This document shows positions 6,708 to 16,073 of a stretch of DNA of 64,000 nucleotides, piece after piece. Position numbers and translations under genes: made by a program. The first letter of the stretch is position 1. Each line of letters opens with the position of its first letter. Source of the stretch: Macrococcus hajekii. GTDB lineage: Bacteria; Bacillota; Bacilli; Staphylococcales; Staphylococcaceae. The notes below the pieces were generated by a model, which was not told the DNA's origin, searched no databases, and was given only the letters and a program-made list of their open reading frames with translations. The stretch covers positions 930,001 to 994,000 of the forward strand of contig NZ_SCWE01000001.1 of NCBI RefSeq assembly GCF_004359505.1, in the 5' to 3' direction.

Positions 6708-7505
6708 TTATTCACTCGCAATAAACGAATCATGAACGCGTTTCCAGAAGGGAAACGGTCTGAAACGTGCAAATTTTATTTTTTCATCTGCGACACGGTA
6801 CTGGACAGACTGAATACCTTGATGTTCACTCGTAATATGATCGACCGTCAGCAGGAATTTCCCTTTATTGACGGGTGTGACGTGTAATGTATGGTGCTTA
6901 GGCAAAACAAGCGGACTACCGACCGTACGGAAGACCCGATTATTGATTGAAGCAATCTCTGTCATCTGCATCGCCTCAAGAGAAGGATGCATCAAGGCAC
7001 CGCCTAACGCCTTGTTATAGGCAGTAGAGCCGCTCGGTGTAGAGAGACAGAGTCCATCTCCTCTGAAGCGTTCAAAATGCTGACCTCGAATATCTACATC
7101 TACAACGAGCGTCGCACCGTTATGCGTCTTAATCGTCGCTTCATTTAGTGCCAGAAAACGTGTCTCTCTGCCTTGTGCATAGCGGACGATGACTTCGATG
7201 AGCGGATATTCAATGCGCAGAATCGGTTCATTTTTAATCGCGATGACCAGCTTCTCCACTTCATGAGGCAGCCAGTCTGCATAGAAACCTAGATGACCCG
7301 TGTGGATACCGACAAAACTGACATCATCCAGGCGATGGCTGTATGTATGGAAAGCCTGCAGCAATGTGCCGTCACCACCGACTGAAATAACGATATCCGG
7401 TTCTTCCTGATCTTCAGTCAGATCAAAATCCTTCATATAACTGATCATCTTCTGTTTTAGTGCATCACTTTTGGAATCACCTTTTGATAAAATCGCAAAC
7501 TTCAT
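6708..7505 (-). CDS. nadK: NAD kinase
   Basis: A 265-residue cytosolic enzyme that phosphorylates NAD+ to NADP+. The diagnostic GGDGTLL motif is at residues ~44-50, followed by [15 protein letters not shown], the NEATIK segment and the glycine-rich [20 protein letters not shown] substrate loop. The length is normal for Firmicutes NadK (PpnK). It lies 11 bp after relQ, the arrangement seen in Bacillus and staphylococci. In those genomes the pseudouridine synthase rluD usually follows, but here the gene ends at a terminator next to the mobile element. Confidence 0.95.
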   Translation of the reverse strand: MKFAILSKGDSKSDALKQKMISYMKDFDLTEDQEEPDIVISVGGDGTLLQAFHTYSHRLDDVSFVGIHTGHLGFYADWLPHEVEKLVIAIKNEPILRIEYPLIEVIVRYAQGRETRFLALNEATIKTHNGATLVVDVDIRGQHFERFRGDGLCLSTPSGSTAYNKALGGALMHPSLEAMQMTEIASINNRVFRTVGSPLVLPKHHTLHVTPVNKGKFLLTVDHITSEHQGIQSVQYRVADEKIKFARFRPFPFWKRVHDSFIASE

Positions 7506-7516
7506 AGCCCGTCTCC

Positions 7517-8140
7517 TTATCGTTCACTTCGTTGCTCAGAATAAAATTTCTGGGCCTCCTTGATCTCTTCACGGATCTCAGACATCTCCTGATCGAGTAG
7601 ATAGGCCGCTTCTGCCGCACGTTCAAGCCGGTTCTGAATCTCCGGCGGATACACGCCGTCATATTTATAGCGCAGCGTGTGCTCAATCGTCGCCCAGAAA
7701 TTCATCGCAAGCGTCCGTATCTGAATTTCCGCGAGAATGAATTTCTGCCCGTTTAAAGTCTCTATCGGATAGCGGATGATAACATGATAAGAGCGATACC
7801 CGCTCTCCTTTGTTTCCTTGATATAATCACGCTCTTCAACGACCTCAAAGTCATTGCGACTCTTCAGGAGACCGACTACAGTATCGATATCGTCGACGAA
7901 CTGACACATCAGCCTTAAGCCTGCGATATCATACATCTCCTCTGACAGCCTGTCAAAAGGGATCTCGCGCTGACTTGCTTTTTCGATAATACTTGGAATC
8001 GGTTTGACCCGACCCGTCACAAACTCGATCGGTGATGACAGCCCGGCACTCTGATACTGTTTCCGGATACCCTTCAGTTTCATCTTTAATTCATCAATGG
8101 CCTGTTTATAAGGCGCTAAAAATATGTCCCACTGGTTCAT
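7517..8140 (-). CDS. relQ: Small alarmone synthetase RelQ (GTP pyrophosphokinase)
   Basis: A 207-residue single-domain (p)ppGpp synthetase of the RelQ/YjbM type, transferring pyrophosphate from ATP to GDP or GTP. The synthetase core is visible: [20 protein letters not shown], then [20 protein letters not shown] with the conserved ESGYRSYH, and the later [17 protein letters not shown]. There is no hydrolase or TGS domain, which separates it from long RelA/Rsh enzymes. Homologs form tetramers and respond to cell-wall stress. It forms an operon with nadK; upstream is the UPF0738 gene. Confidence 0.93.
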   Translation of the reverse strand: MNQWDIFLAPYKQAIDELKMKLKGIRKQYQSAGLSSPIEFVTGRVKPIPSIIEKASQREIPFDRLSEEMYDIAGLRLMCQFVDDIDTVVGLLKSRNDFEVVEERDYIKETKESGYRSYHVIIRYPIETLNGQKFILAEIQIRTLAMNFWATIEHTLRYKYDGVYPPEIQNRLERAAEAAYLLDQEMSEIREEIKEAQKFYSEQRSER

Positions 8141-8154
8141 ATGGGATCACCCCT

Positions 8155-8502
8155 TTATAGTGCGAAAACCTCTTCCACTTTTTCAGTAAAGGCTTTGCCG
8201 TAGTTATGGTTATCTTTAATGTTATCAAGTAAAAGTTCGAACTCCTCAGTGAAGCGTTCAAGTTTCACTGTGCCATATAACAGCCATTCCTTATCCTTAT
8301 AGTCATTCATCATCGGCCACGTTTCCTCTACGAAGCGCAGATGCTGGTAGGCTGTGCCGTCATCCAGCTGATAAACGAACTGGAAATGGTCGCTATCTGT
8401 GATCATCTGTCCTGTTGCAGTCAGCTGGTCGAGTGGTTCCTCCGCTGTAAAGACATGAACTTGATCATCTACTAATTTAATTTCATTGACATGTAAATTC
8501 AT
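8155..8502 (-). CDS. UPF0738 family protein
   Basis: A 115-residue conserved Firmicutes protein of unknown function, matching remembered staphylococcal UPF0738 proteins (MNLHVNEIKLVDDQ at the start, VYQLDDGTAYQHLRFVEETW in the middle, LLDNIKDNHNYGKAF near the end). I place the start at ATG 8502 because AAAGGAGAGGG lies just upstream; the longer frame to 8526 would contain this site. It ends 15 bp before relQ and is probably cotranscribed with relQ-nadK. No signal, membrane or metal motif is seen. Confidence 0.85.
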   Translation of the reverse strand: MNLHVNEIKLVDDQVHVFTAEEPLDQLTATGQMITDSDHFQFVYQLDDGTAYQHLRFVEETWPMMNDYKDKEWLLYGTVKLERFTEEFELLLDNIKDNHNYGKAFTEKVEEVFAL

Positions 8503-8622
8503 TTTACCCTCTCCTTTAACATTCATATTTTATCATAAAAAAGGCATTGAATATAGCGCTACCTCTCTCACTTTACTTAAATTAAATTGTCCGCCATAAT
8601 AAAATTATTGAGGAGGGATCTC

Positions 8623-9210
8623 GTGGAAGAACTAGAGATTGAATTTAAAAACATCATTGATTATCCGGTATACAATCGATTGAAGAACACTTATTTCAGT
8701 AAAGCACCAGTCATTACGCAGACTAACTTCTATATCGATACAGAGGATCATGCTATTGCGAGCCATCATATCGCGCTCCGTATACGCGATACCGGGGATA
8801 CGCTTATGATGACACTGAAAGTACCTCAGGCAGTGGGCATCATGGAGTATCACGGCCCGATTGATGCAGCGATGCTTGATGAAGAAGCGATCAATGCTGA
8901 CAAAGTGCCGGCCAACATCAGACAACAGCTCGAAGAACGACATATTGCTGTGGATCAGCTCTTTATCGTCGGCGCATTATCAACTGAAAGACGTGAGATA
9001 CCTTATGAAGGGGGTCTGCTTGTACTGGATGCGAGTCACTATCTAGATACAGAAGACTATGAGCTTGAATATGAAGTACCTGATTATGATTCAGGGCTTG
9101 ATAAATTCGAGACTTTCCTCGCGCAGCAAGGCATTCAGTCCAAAAAACCGCTCAATAAAGTCCAACGATTTTACGCAAGATATGAAGCGCTTACAAGCAA
9201 ATCACTTTAA
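8623..9210 (+). CDS. CYTH-domain protein (YjbK-like triphosphate tunnel fold)
   Basis: A 195-residue protein with the CYTH hallmark ExExK at its very start (ELEIEFK) and the basic/acidic strands of a triphosphate tunnel metalloenzyme (LRIRDTGDTLMMTLK, YELEYEVPDYD). Such proteins hydrolyse tripolyphosphate or bind nucleotide triphosphates; the Bacillus homolog is YjbK, next to yjbM (relQ). The start is GTG 8623 behind GAGGAGGGAT; a TTG at 8587 would give an upstream extension lacking family similarity. It opens the rightward group that continues with haemoglobin and yjbH and is divergent from the UPF0738-relQ-nadK operon. Confidence 0.85.
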   Translation: MEELEIEFKNIIDYPVYNRLKNTYFSKAPVITQTNFYIDTEDHAIASHHIALRIRDTGDTLMMTLKVPQAVGIMEYHGPIDAAMLDEEAINADKVPANIRQQLEERHIAVDQLFIVGALSTERREIPYEGGLLVLDASHYLDTEDYELEYEVPDYDSGLDKFETFLAQQGIQSKKPLNKVQRFYARYEALTSKSL

Positions 9211-9253
9211 TATTCCCGTATAAGTGATATATTAATGTAAAGGACAGATGAAG

Positions 9254-9622
9254 ATGTCAACACCTTATGAAGCAATCGGACAAGATACATTGTATGCAGT
9301 CATCGATCGCTTCTACTATTATGTAGAAGCAGATACGAGAATTAATCATCTCTTTCCAGGAGATTTTGAAGAGACTGCCCGTAAACAGAAGCAATTTTTG
9401 ACTCAATTTTTAGGAGGCCCTGCGCTCTATACAGAGGAACATGGTCACCCAATGCTCAGAATGCGCCATCTTTCTTTTAGAATCACACCATTCGAACGTG
9501 ATGCCTGGGTTGAGAATATGACCCGCGCACTAAACGATTTCGAGATGAACAGTGAACTCAGATCATTCATATTACAGCGCCTGGAAATGACTGCGGCCCA
9601 TATGGTGAATACTGAAGATTAA
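9254..9622 (+). CDS. yjbI: Truncated haemoglobin (group II, YjbI-like)
   Basis: A 122-residue 2-on-2 globin, haem-binding and cytosolic. Family signatures are FYYYVEADTRINHLFPGDF, KQKQFLTQFLGGPALYTEEH and the proximal histidine in LRMRHLSFRIT, with a C-terminal TAAHMVN helix. Group II truncated globins bind O2 and react with peroxide or NO; in Bacillus yjbI neighbours yjbH. Start ATG 9254 is nine bases from AAAGGA; an ATG at 9248 is only three bases away. It is 15 bp upstream of yjbH, so the two are likely cotranscribed. Confidence 0.92.
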   Translation: MSTPYEAIGQDTLYAVIDRFYYYVEADTRINHLFPGDFEETARKQKQFLTQFLGGPALYTEEHGHPMLRMRHLSFRITPFERDAWVENMTRALNDFEMNSELRSFILQRLEMTAAHMVNTED

Positions 9623-9637
9623 AATGTAGGTGAAAGC

Positions 9638-10423
9638 ATGAAACAGTTACAGGTCATAGATTGTCAGACAAATATACCTTTGCAGCCACTCAAAAAGATT
9701 GAGATCTATTCTTTTTTCGATCCTTTCTGTAAAGAGAGCTTCGAACTGAAATCAATTTTACGCAAGCTGCAGATTGAATATAATCAGTATGTTGAGATCA
9801 AACATATTCTGCTGCCGACGCTTCGTATTTTAACGAAATGTCAGGCACAGAGCACAACTGAAGATGATAATATCGCCCTCGCCTATAAAGCAGCTGAATT
9901 ACAGGGACGCAAGAAAGCAGCGATGTTCCTGCGCTTCCTTCAGAATGAGACGATGACGAAGAATGATATCATTACACGTGATCTTCTGATGCAGTCTGCT
10001 GAAAAAGCAAACTTAGATCTCGATACATATGCTGAGGATATTAGAAGCACGCATGTCACTAATTCCCTGAAAATTGATCAGCATATCGCAAGAGAGATGG
10101 AAGTGTCGATGTCTCCTACCCTCGTTTTCTTTAATGAAAACTATGAGGATGACGGTCTGAAAGTTGAAGGCGTCCAGCCTTACGCTATCTATACGTATAT
10201 CTTAAATGAATTAATCGACATGGATATTGAGAAAGAGCTGCCTCCAGCACTGCTTGATTATATCGCGCAGAACAAACTGGTCAGTGCTCATGAACTTGAA
10301 ATCATCTATGAATGGCCTGCTAAAATACTGGAACGCGAACTGAAGAAGCTGAAGCTGATGAGTAAAATCGAAGAAGTGACCTATTTAGATACGAAGTACT
10401 GGCAACTGAAAAGCAGTTCATAA
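9638..10423 (+). CDS. spxH: YjbH/SpxH, adaptor for ClpXP degradation of Spx
   Basis: A 261-residue DsbA-like protein that binds Spx and hands it to ClpXP. The thioredoxin-fold start is IEIYSFFDPFCKESFELKSI with one cysteine at the active-site position, and the helical insert and cis-Pro strand region MEVSMSPTLVFFNENYEDDG are present. A winged-helix-like tail (ELEIIYEWPAKILERELKKL) follows. Its target spx is 4 kb away in the same window, with a second adaptor gene mecA beside it. Disulfide stress is known to inactivate YjbH by aggregation in Bacillus; a terminator follows directly. Confidence 0.93.
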   Translation: MKQLQVIDCQTNIPLQPLKKIEIYSFFDPFCKESFELKSILRKLQIEYNQYVEIKHILLPTLRILTKCQAQSTTEDDNIALAYKAAELQGRKKAAMFLRFLQNETMTKNDIITRDLLMQSAEKANLDLDTYAEDIRSTHVTNSLKIDQHIAREMEVSMSPTLVFFNENYEDDGLKVEGVQPYAIYTYILNELIDMDIEKELPPALLDYIAQNKLVSAHELEIIYEWPAKILERELKKLKLMSKIEEVTYLDTKYWQLKSSS

Positions 10424-10426
10424 CCC

Positions 10427-10460
10427 ATAACGCTGTGCCTTTAGGTATAGCGTTATTTTT
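10427..10460 (+). terminator. Intrinsic terminator after yjbH
   Basis: ATAACGCT pairs with AGCGTTAT (10427-10434 and 10449-10456), with an inner CCTTTAGG, followed by a run of T. Confidence 0.85.
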
Positions 10461-10478
10461 ATAGGCTAAAAAAAGACA

Positions 10479-10579
10479 AAAAAAAAGACCGTGTCTGTAT
10501 ACACGGTCTTTTAAACAAAGGGGATGGGAGAAATTTTCACTCAAACAAAGGGGTATGTTTGGTATGTGATAAATTTCAT
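10479..10579 (-). ncRNA. rsaE: RsaE / RoxS regulatory small RNA
   Basis: The minus strand carries a complete small-RNA gene in the yjbH-pepF gap, where rsaE lies in S. aureus. The -35 TTGCCT (10614-10609) and -10 TATATT (10591-10586) are 17 bp apart, predicting a start near 10579. The RNA begins ATGAAATTTATCACATACC and contains two C-rich seed motifs (CATACCCCTTTG and CCCATCCCCTTTG) in the order I remember for RsaE. It ends in the terminator hairpin AAGACCGTGT/ACACGGTCTT with a long T-run. RsaE/RoxS is about 100 nt, is induced by SrrAB or ResDE, and pairs its C-rich loops with ribosome sites of TCA-cycle and folate mRNAs. Confidence 0.93.
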
Positions 10580-10657
10580 ATTCGTAATATATCATGATTT
10601 ATAGTGACAGGCAATCGATTATGCTCGTTTTCACATTTTTGTCATATTGTAAACGCT

Positions 10658-12472
10658 TTATTGACGGTACATCTTCTTAATCAAGCGTTCAAACTCGTCA
10701 AGGCGTTGTTCGAAGACCTGACATGCTTGTTCAATCGGCTCACTCGTCGTCATATCTACGCCTGCTTTTTTCAGCACTTCAATCGGATAGTCGGAACTAC
10801 CTGCTTTCAGGAATGCATCGATATAACGCTCTACGGCAGATGCGCCTTCTGTCAGAATCTGGTTGCTGAGCGCCATTGCTGCACTATAACCAGTTGCATA
10901 CTGGTACACATAATAATTGTAGTAGAAATGAGGGATACGGCTCCATTCTTTAGCGATATTGTCATCAGTCACAACCGCATCACCGTAATACTTCTTATTC
11001 AGTTCACTGTATTCGTGATTCAGTCGTTCACCTGTCAGTGGTTCATTATTCTGCCCCAGTGTGTGAATCAGATGCTCGAATTCAGCGAACATCGTCTGTC
11101 TGAAGACCGTTCCTTTAAAGCCCTCAAGCTGATAATTAAGCAGGTAAAGTTTCTTCTTCTCGTCCGTCAGATTGTTGTACATATGATGAGCAAGCAGCGC
11201 CTCGTTACATGTAGATGCGACCTCTGCAACGAAGATAGAGTAGCCTGACAGATTAGACGGCTGATTGTTTCGAGAGAAATAGCTGTGTGCAGAATGGCCA
11301 AACTCATGTGTCAACGTAAAGAGATTATTGACGCTATCTGTCCAGTTCATCAGAATGAATGGATTCGTGCCATACGTACCTGATGAATATGCACCGCTTC
11401 GCTTGCCTTTATTCTCATAAATATCGACCCAGCGATTGTTCAGCCCTTCTTCAATAACTGATGTGTATTCCTCGCCCATCGGTTTAAGAGAGTCCAGCAT
11501 CCATTTCTTTGCTTCTTCATATGTCACTTCAAACTTCTCATCTTTGACGAGTGGTGTATACATATCGAACATCTTCATTTCATCAAGGCCGAGCATCTCT
11601 TTACGCAGTGCAGTATAGCGGTGAAGAAGCGGTAAATATTTATGAATCGTTTTAATCAGATTATCGTACACGGCCTCAGGAATATCATTATTCATCAGTG
11701 CCTGCTGACGTGGTGAATCGTAATGTCTGACTTTACTTGAGAAAATGGCAGACTTCACTTTACCACCTAGTGTCTGTGACAATGTATTGTTGAACTGGCC
11801 ATATGCACGGTACACTTCATTAAATGCATTCTCACGCAGTACGCGGTCGTCAGATTCCAGATACTTGCTGTAAGTCCCTTGAGATAATGGATGCTTATTG
11901 CCGTCCTTATCTTCAACATCATTAAATGTCAGGTCTGCATTGTTGAACATGCCGAAAACATTACTCGGCGTAGACAGTGCTTCACCTGCTTCAGCCAGAA
12001 TCTTTTCTTCCTTATCTGACAGAACATGTGCTTTCTTCTTCATGATTCGTTCAAGATCAAATTGATAGCGTTCAAGTTCAGGTTTCTCCTGAATAAATTG
12101 TTTAATCTTCTCTTCATCAATCGTCATCAGTTCCGGCAGCATAAAGCTCCAGGCACTGGATAATTGAGCGGCAAGTGAGGCAGCACGCTGCTCCATGCCG
12201 GCATAATGTGCATCTGATGTATCCTGGTCGTGCTTGAGATGCGCATATGTATAAACCTTGCCGAGTTTCTCATCAATCTCACTGTCTAGTGTAAGTGCCT
12301 CGTACAATGTCTCTGCACTATCTCCAAGATGACCTTTCACTTCTTCTTCGCGGCCCATATAGCATTCTGTCTCCTTAAATGCCGCCTCAAATGCCCCGTC
12401 ATCTTTAAAGATAGTTGTTAAATCCCATGTATCCTCTAATTTCTGTTCTGCTCTTGTTATTAGCTCTGTCAT
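10658..12472 (-). CDS. pepF: Oligoendopeptidase F
   Basis: A 604-residue cytosolic M3-family zinc peptidase that cleaves oligopeptides of roughly 7-17 residues. The zinc site LTHEFGHSAHSYFS supplies the HExGH motif, with the third ligand glutamate expected in the following SIFVAEVASTCNEALLAHH. The helical N-terminal lobe and the C-terminal ATGYSAAMALSNQIL segment fit the family. ATG 12472 sits seven bases after GGAGG; the open frame reaches 12511 but lacks a site there. Together with the Opp transporter nearby it would process imported peptides. It is followed by the rsaE gene on the same strand. Confidence 0.95.
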   Translation of the reverse strand: MTELITRAEQKLEDTWDLTTIFKDDGAFEAAFKETECYMGREEEVKGHLGDSAETLYEALTLDSEIDEKLGKVYTYAHLKHDQDTSDAHYAGMEQRAASLAAQLSSAWSFMLPELMTIDEEKIKQFIQEKPELERYQFDLERIMKKKAHVLSDKEEKILAEAGEALSTPSNVFGMFNNADLTFNDVEDKDGNKHPLSQGTYSKYLESDDRVLRENAFNEVYRAYGQFNNTLSQTLGGKVKSAIFSSKVRHYDSPRQQALMNNDIPEAVYDNLIKTIHKYLPLLHRYTALRKEMLGLDEMKMFDMYTPLVKDEKFEVTYEEAKKWMLDSLKPMGEEYTSVIEEGLNNRWVDIYENKGKRSGAYSSGTYGTNPFILMNWTDSVNNLFTLTHEFGHSAHSYFSRNNQPSNLSGYSIFVAEVASTCNEALLAHHMYNNLTDEKKKLYLLNYQLEGFKGTVFRQTMFAEFEHLIHTLGQNNEPLTGERLNHEYSELNKKYYGDAVVTDDNIAKEWSRIPHFYYNYYVYQYATGYSAAMALSNQILTEGASAVERYIDAFLKAGSSDYPIEVLKKAGVDMTTSEPIEQACQVFEQRLDEFERLIKKMYRQ

Positions 12473-12518
12473 TAGAATACCTCCGTTAGTCGTTTGTTTC
12501 AATTTTCTCATTTTTCAG

Positions 12519-13496
12519 TCAATATTGCACGTATAATTTATTGTATGCAGCTGAATACTGACGAATAAGCGCTGCAGTCAGCTCTTCACTCGTCATCGTG
12601 ACATCATTGACGCCGTAATATTCCAGCTGAACGGCAAATGCCTGCACAGAGAAAGTCTGCTGTTTAAGTGCGAGCAGTAACTGACTCTGCCAGGTGATAG
12701 GATGTGTCCTGATGAAGAACTGGAGCGGTACGACAATACCTATTGAAGCAGGTAGCTGCTGGTGTTGGATACGCAGCTGATAAAGTGCACTGAGCGTCGG
12801 TTCACGTACATCCTTCTGCTTCAGACATTGTCTGATAAATCCTTTTTTCTGGTGATTTGAAAGAGCGATGCAAGCGCTCAGCTGTCCTCTAACAGCGGTA
12901 AAATCTGCCACTGTCTGAATTTCGCTTCTTATATAACGCATCTGGAGATCAGATGTGAGTTCAGTCAGCTGATAACAGTAAAATATATTCTGCTCACTGT
13001 CGAAGCTGTACAGCTGCATACGAGATGTCTCTACTAACGAGCGCTGAAAGGCTGTCAGCTTCAATACGTCTCCCTGTTTCGTCAGTTTCAGCTCATCAGC
13101 AATCCAGATGACGTCCATACCGAGCCGTCTATAGCCGGCACTCCTTCTGATAATGGCATCGACCGGTATAACAGAGAGCTGCAGTTCTACAGCGAGACGC
13201 CGTTCAATCAGAATATCCGGAATTTGTTCAATGTCACTCAAATAATATTCCATATCGACCTGCAGTCCTCTCGACATATTATAAAGCTGATGTTTCCCTT
13301 GCAGATGAGCGAGAGACTCAGTCTTATAGGTCGACTTATAGCAATCGATAATTCGTTGATGAGAGAAATGGGCAATCTTGTATCGTCCTTTTTTCAGAAC
13401 GACTGGTTTCAGGCAGACAGGACAACGATACTGCTCGCTGGTACAGGCATGGTCAGCTGGTGTATAGACACCTGATAGACTCACTGCAATTAACAT
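12519..13496 (-). CDS. coiA: CoiA-like competence protein
   Basis: A 325-residue protein of the CoiA family, nuclease-like factors needed for recombination of transforming DNA. An N-terminal zinc-finger-like CPVC pair (YRCPVCLKPVVLKK) precedes AHFSHQ, and the nuclease-like core contains YYLSDIEQIPDILIERRLAV with the ExQ element AVELQLSVIPVDAII. The C-terminus is less conserved, as usual. Start ATG 13496 follows AGGGGGTG. The mecA-coiA-pepF order is typical of staphylococci. Combined with the Med homolog in this window it suggests retained competence functions, but no comK or com operon is visible here. Confidence 0.9.
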   Translation of the reverse strand: MLIAVSLSGVYTPADHACTSEQYRCPVCLKPVVLKKGRYKIAHFSHQRIIDCYKSTYKTESLAHLQGKHQLYNMSRGLQVDMEYYLSDIEQIPDILIERRLAVELQLSVIPVDAIIRRSAGYRRLGMDVIWIADELKLTKQGDVLKLTAFQRSLVETSRMQLYSFDSEQNIFYCYQLTELTSDLQMRYIRSEIQTVADFTAVRGQLSACIALSNHQKKGFIRQCLKQKDVREPTLSALYQLRIQHQQLPASIGIVVPLQFFIRTHPITWQSQLLLALKQQTFSVQAFAVQLEYYGVNDVTMTSEELTAALIRQYSAAYNKLYVQY

Positions 13497-13567
13497 AAAG
13501 CACCCCCTACTTAATAATCGTAGAGAGTGCCACATATTATTTTTAAAGATTCTATCATTTGTGTAAA

Positions 13568-14242
13568 TTACTGTGCGAAATAATTACGGACTTGACGTCT
13601 GACGTCATGGCTCATGATGACCTTACCATACTCATCCAGCATCATCTGATTCATCTGTGCCGGCTCAGCATATTCGAATAAATGTGCCACAAAAGTATCC
13701 ATATCATCTGTCGAAGCGCGTTCGTCAAAATGAACATAGTAATAGTAATGGTTATCATGCATATATAATAAGTCTTCCATATCTATATCAATCGACACTG
13801 CGTGACTGAACTGAATCAGTTCATCCAGACTTGCAAATGATGCGATGACTTCATGCTGTGTCTCAGGTTTCTTGCTGTCAGCTGCGCGATCCAGTAATTC
13901 CGCTACACCTTGATCATGTTCCAGTGCCTTATTTAAATATTCATTGACTTGATATTCAAGCTGATCGTTTGATTCCTCTTCAGGTAAATGCATAAAATCA
14001 TCTTGCTTGGATTTTGTAACGACAAATTCAATTCCTTTATCGAATGCATGAACTTGAATCCAAAGCGGTCCCTCAACAACGAATTCTTCCTCTTCATTGA
14101 TTTCTTCCATCATGGACCAGAAAAATTCTTCACCTTTACGACGGTTCATCCATAAATCATCTTGCCTGAACCCTCGTTCTTCAATATCGTGGTAAGTCAG
14201 ATAGAATTTAATAGTCGATTCATTGACACGTTCTATTCTCAT
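13568..14242 (-). CDS. mecA: MecA, adaptor protein for ClpC
   Basis: A 224-residue adaptor. The N-terminal domain (MRIERVNESTIKFYLTYHDI, then ERGFRQDDLWMNRRKGEEFF) binds targets such as ComK and Spx, an acidic linker follows, and the C-terminal domain (~residues 130-224) binds ClpC and promotes its hexamer assembly. Neighbours spx and coiA fit its role in stress and competence proteolysis. It is on the same strand as spx, 102 bp downstream, with spx's terminator in between. Length and both ends match the family. Confidence 0.94.
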   Translation of the reverse strand: MRIERVNESTIKFYLTYHDIEERGFRQDDLWMNRRKGEEFFWSMMEEINEEEEFVVEGPLWIQVHAFDKGIEFVVTKSKQDDFMHLPEEESNDQLEYQVNEYLNKALEHDQGVAELLDRAADSKKPETQHEVIASFASLDELIQFSHAVSIDIDMEDLLYMHDNHYYYYVHFDERASTDDMDTFVAHLFEYAEPAQMNQMMLDEYGKVIMSHDVRRQVRNYFAQ

Positions 14243-14315
14243 CCCGATACCTCCTTACTGATGAGTAGTATATATATTGTATTATACCTACCCATAAAAG
14301 CATAATAATATGATT

Positions 14316-14345
14316 TAAAAAAAGCTACCTCATAAGAGGCAGCTT
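14316..14345 (-). terminator. Intrinsic terminator of spx
   Basis: AAGCT-n-CCTC pairs with GAGG-n-AGCTT and is followed on the minus strand by seven T. The hairpin begins within the spx stop codon. Confidence 0.85.
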
Positions 14346-14739
14346 AGTCAACCATACGTTGTGCTTCAAGCAGCTGGAATGTACGGACTTTACGAGGTAA
14401 GAAACGACGAATTTCATCTTCGTTATAACCGACCTGTAAGCGTTTTTCATCCAAAATAATCGGACGGCGTAATAAACCTGGATTCTGCTGGATGATTTCA
14501 TATAATTCCTGTAAAGGAAGGGCGTCGATATCAACGTTTAATTTTTGGAAAGTTTTAGAACGAGTCGAGATGATTTCGTCTGTCCCGTCCTCAGTCATGC
14601 GTAAAATGGCTTTTATCTCATCAATAGTTAAGTTCTCTGAAAAAATATTGCGCTCCGTATACGGAATATCATGTTCTTGTAACCATGCTTTCGCTTTACG
14701 GCAAGATGTGCAACTTGGTGAAGTAAATAATGTTACCAT
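14344..14739 (-). CDS. spx: Spx, redox-sensing RNA polymerase-binding regulator
   Basis: A 131-residue ArsC-like global regulator that binds the RNA polymerase alpha C-terminal domain and activates thiol-stress genes. The redox switch CxxC is at residues 10-13 ([16 protein letters not shown]), the alpha-binding RPI motif appears in [20 protein letters not shown] and the C-terminus is basic. The open frame continues 71 codons upstream but the family starts at MVTLFTSP, with GGAG ten bases before ATG 14739. Degradation adaptor yjbH and mecA lie close by. The 260-bp gap to trpS contains divergent promoters. Confidence 0.96.
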   Translation of the reverse strand: MVTLFTSPSCTSCRKAKAWLQEHDIPYTERNIFSENLTIDEIKAILRMTEDGTDEIISTRSKTFQKLNVDIDALPLQELYEIIQQNPGLLRRPIILDEKRLQVGYNEDEIRRFLPRKVRTFQLLEAQRMVD

Positions 14740-14942
14740 ACATCTCACACTCCTATATCGTTTTATTAAGATTAATGATGAATACTTTAATTCTCTATTC
14801 CCTGCTGTCAAGTCTTTAAACCTGAAGCAGTGAATTTCATCTATCAACCCTATGTCTATATTATAATGAATGAAAATGAAAATTAAATGAGAAAAAACAA
14901 ATAAATATGAATTTAGCGAAACTTTTCTCAAGTCCGCCATAT

Positions 14943-14970
14943 TTAACCTCAACGTGAAATGGTGTACAAT
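14943..14970 (+). promoter_or_regulatory. Probable trpS promoter
   Basis: A -35 TTAACC (14943-14948) and -10 TACAAT (14965-14970) lie 16 bp apart, 30 bp before the trpS start. There is no room for a T-box leader between them and the gene, so tryptophan-tRNA control of the usual Firmicutes kind is not supported here. Confidence 0.55.
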
Positions 14971-14972
14971 GA

Positions 14973-15992
<1,020 letters not shown>

Positions 15993-16000
15993 CATATCAG

Positions 16001-16030
16001 GCGATGCGTATTAAACGCATCGTCTTTTTG
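16001..16030 (+). terminator. Intrinsic terminator after trpS
   Basis: CGATGCGT pairs with ACGCATCG (16002-16022), then TCTTTTTG. Confidence 0.85.
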
Positions 16031-16035
16031 TATAC

Positions 16036-16065
16036 AAAAAAAGGAGCAATCACATGATTGCTCCT
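16036..16065 (-). terminator. Intrinsic terminator after oppA
   Basis: AGGAGCAATCA pairs perfectly with TGATTGCTCCT, followed on the minus strand by seven T. Confidence 0.88.
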
Positions 16066-16073
16066 GAAAATTA

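Noticed and set aside
10604..11248. 214-codon plus-strand frame
   Set aside because: It lies antisense to pepF, has a Cys/His-rich shadow composition and no ribosome site; pepF fully explains the DNA.
14740..14952. Upstream 71-codon extension of spx
   Set aside because: Spx homologs begin at [10 protein letters not shown]; the extension has no Shine-Dalgarno and covers the promoter region.
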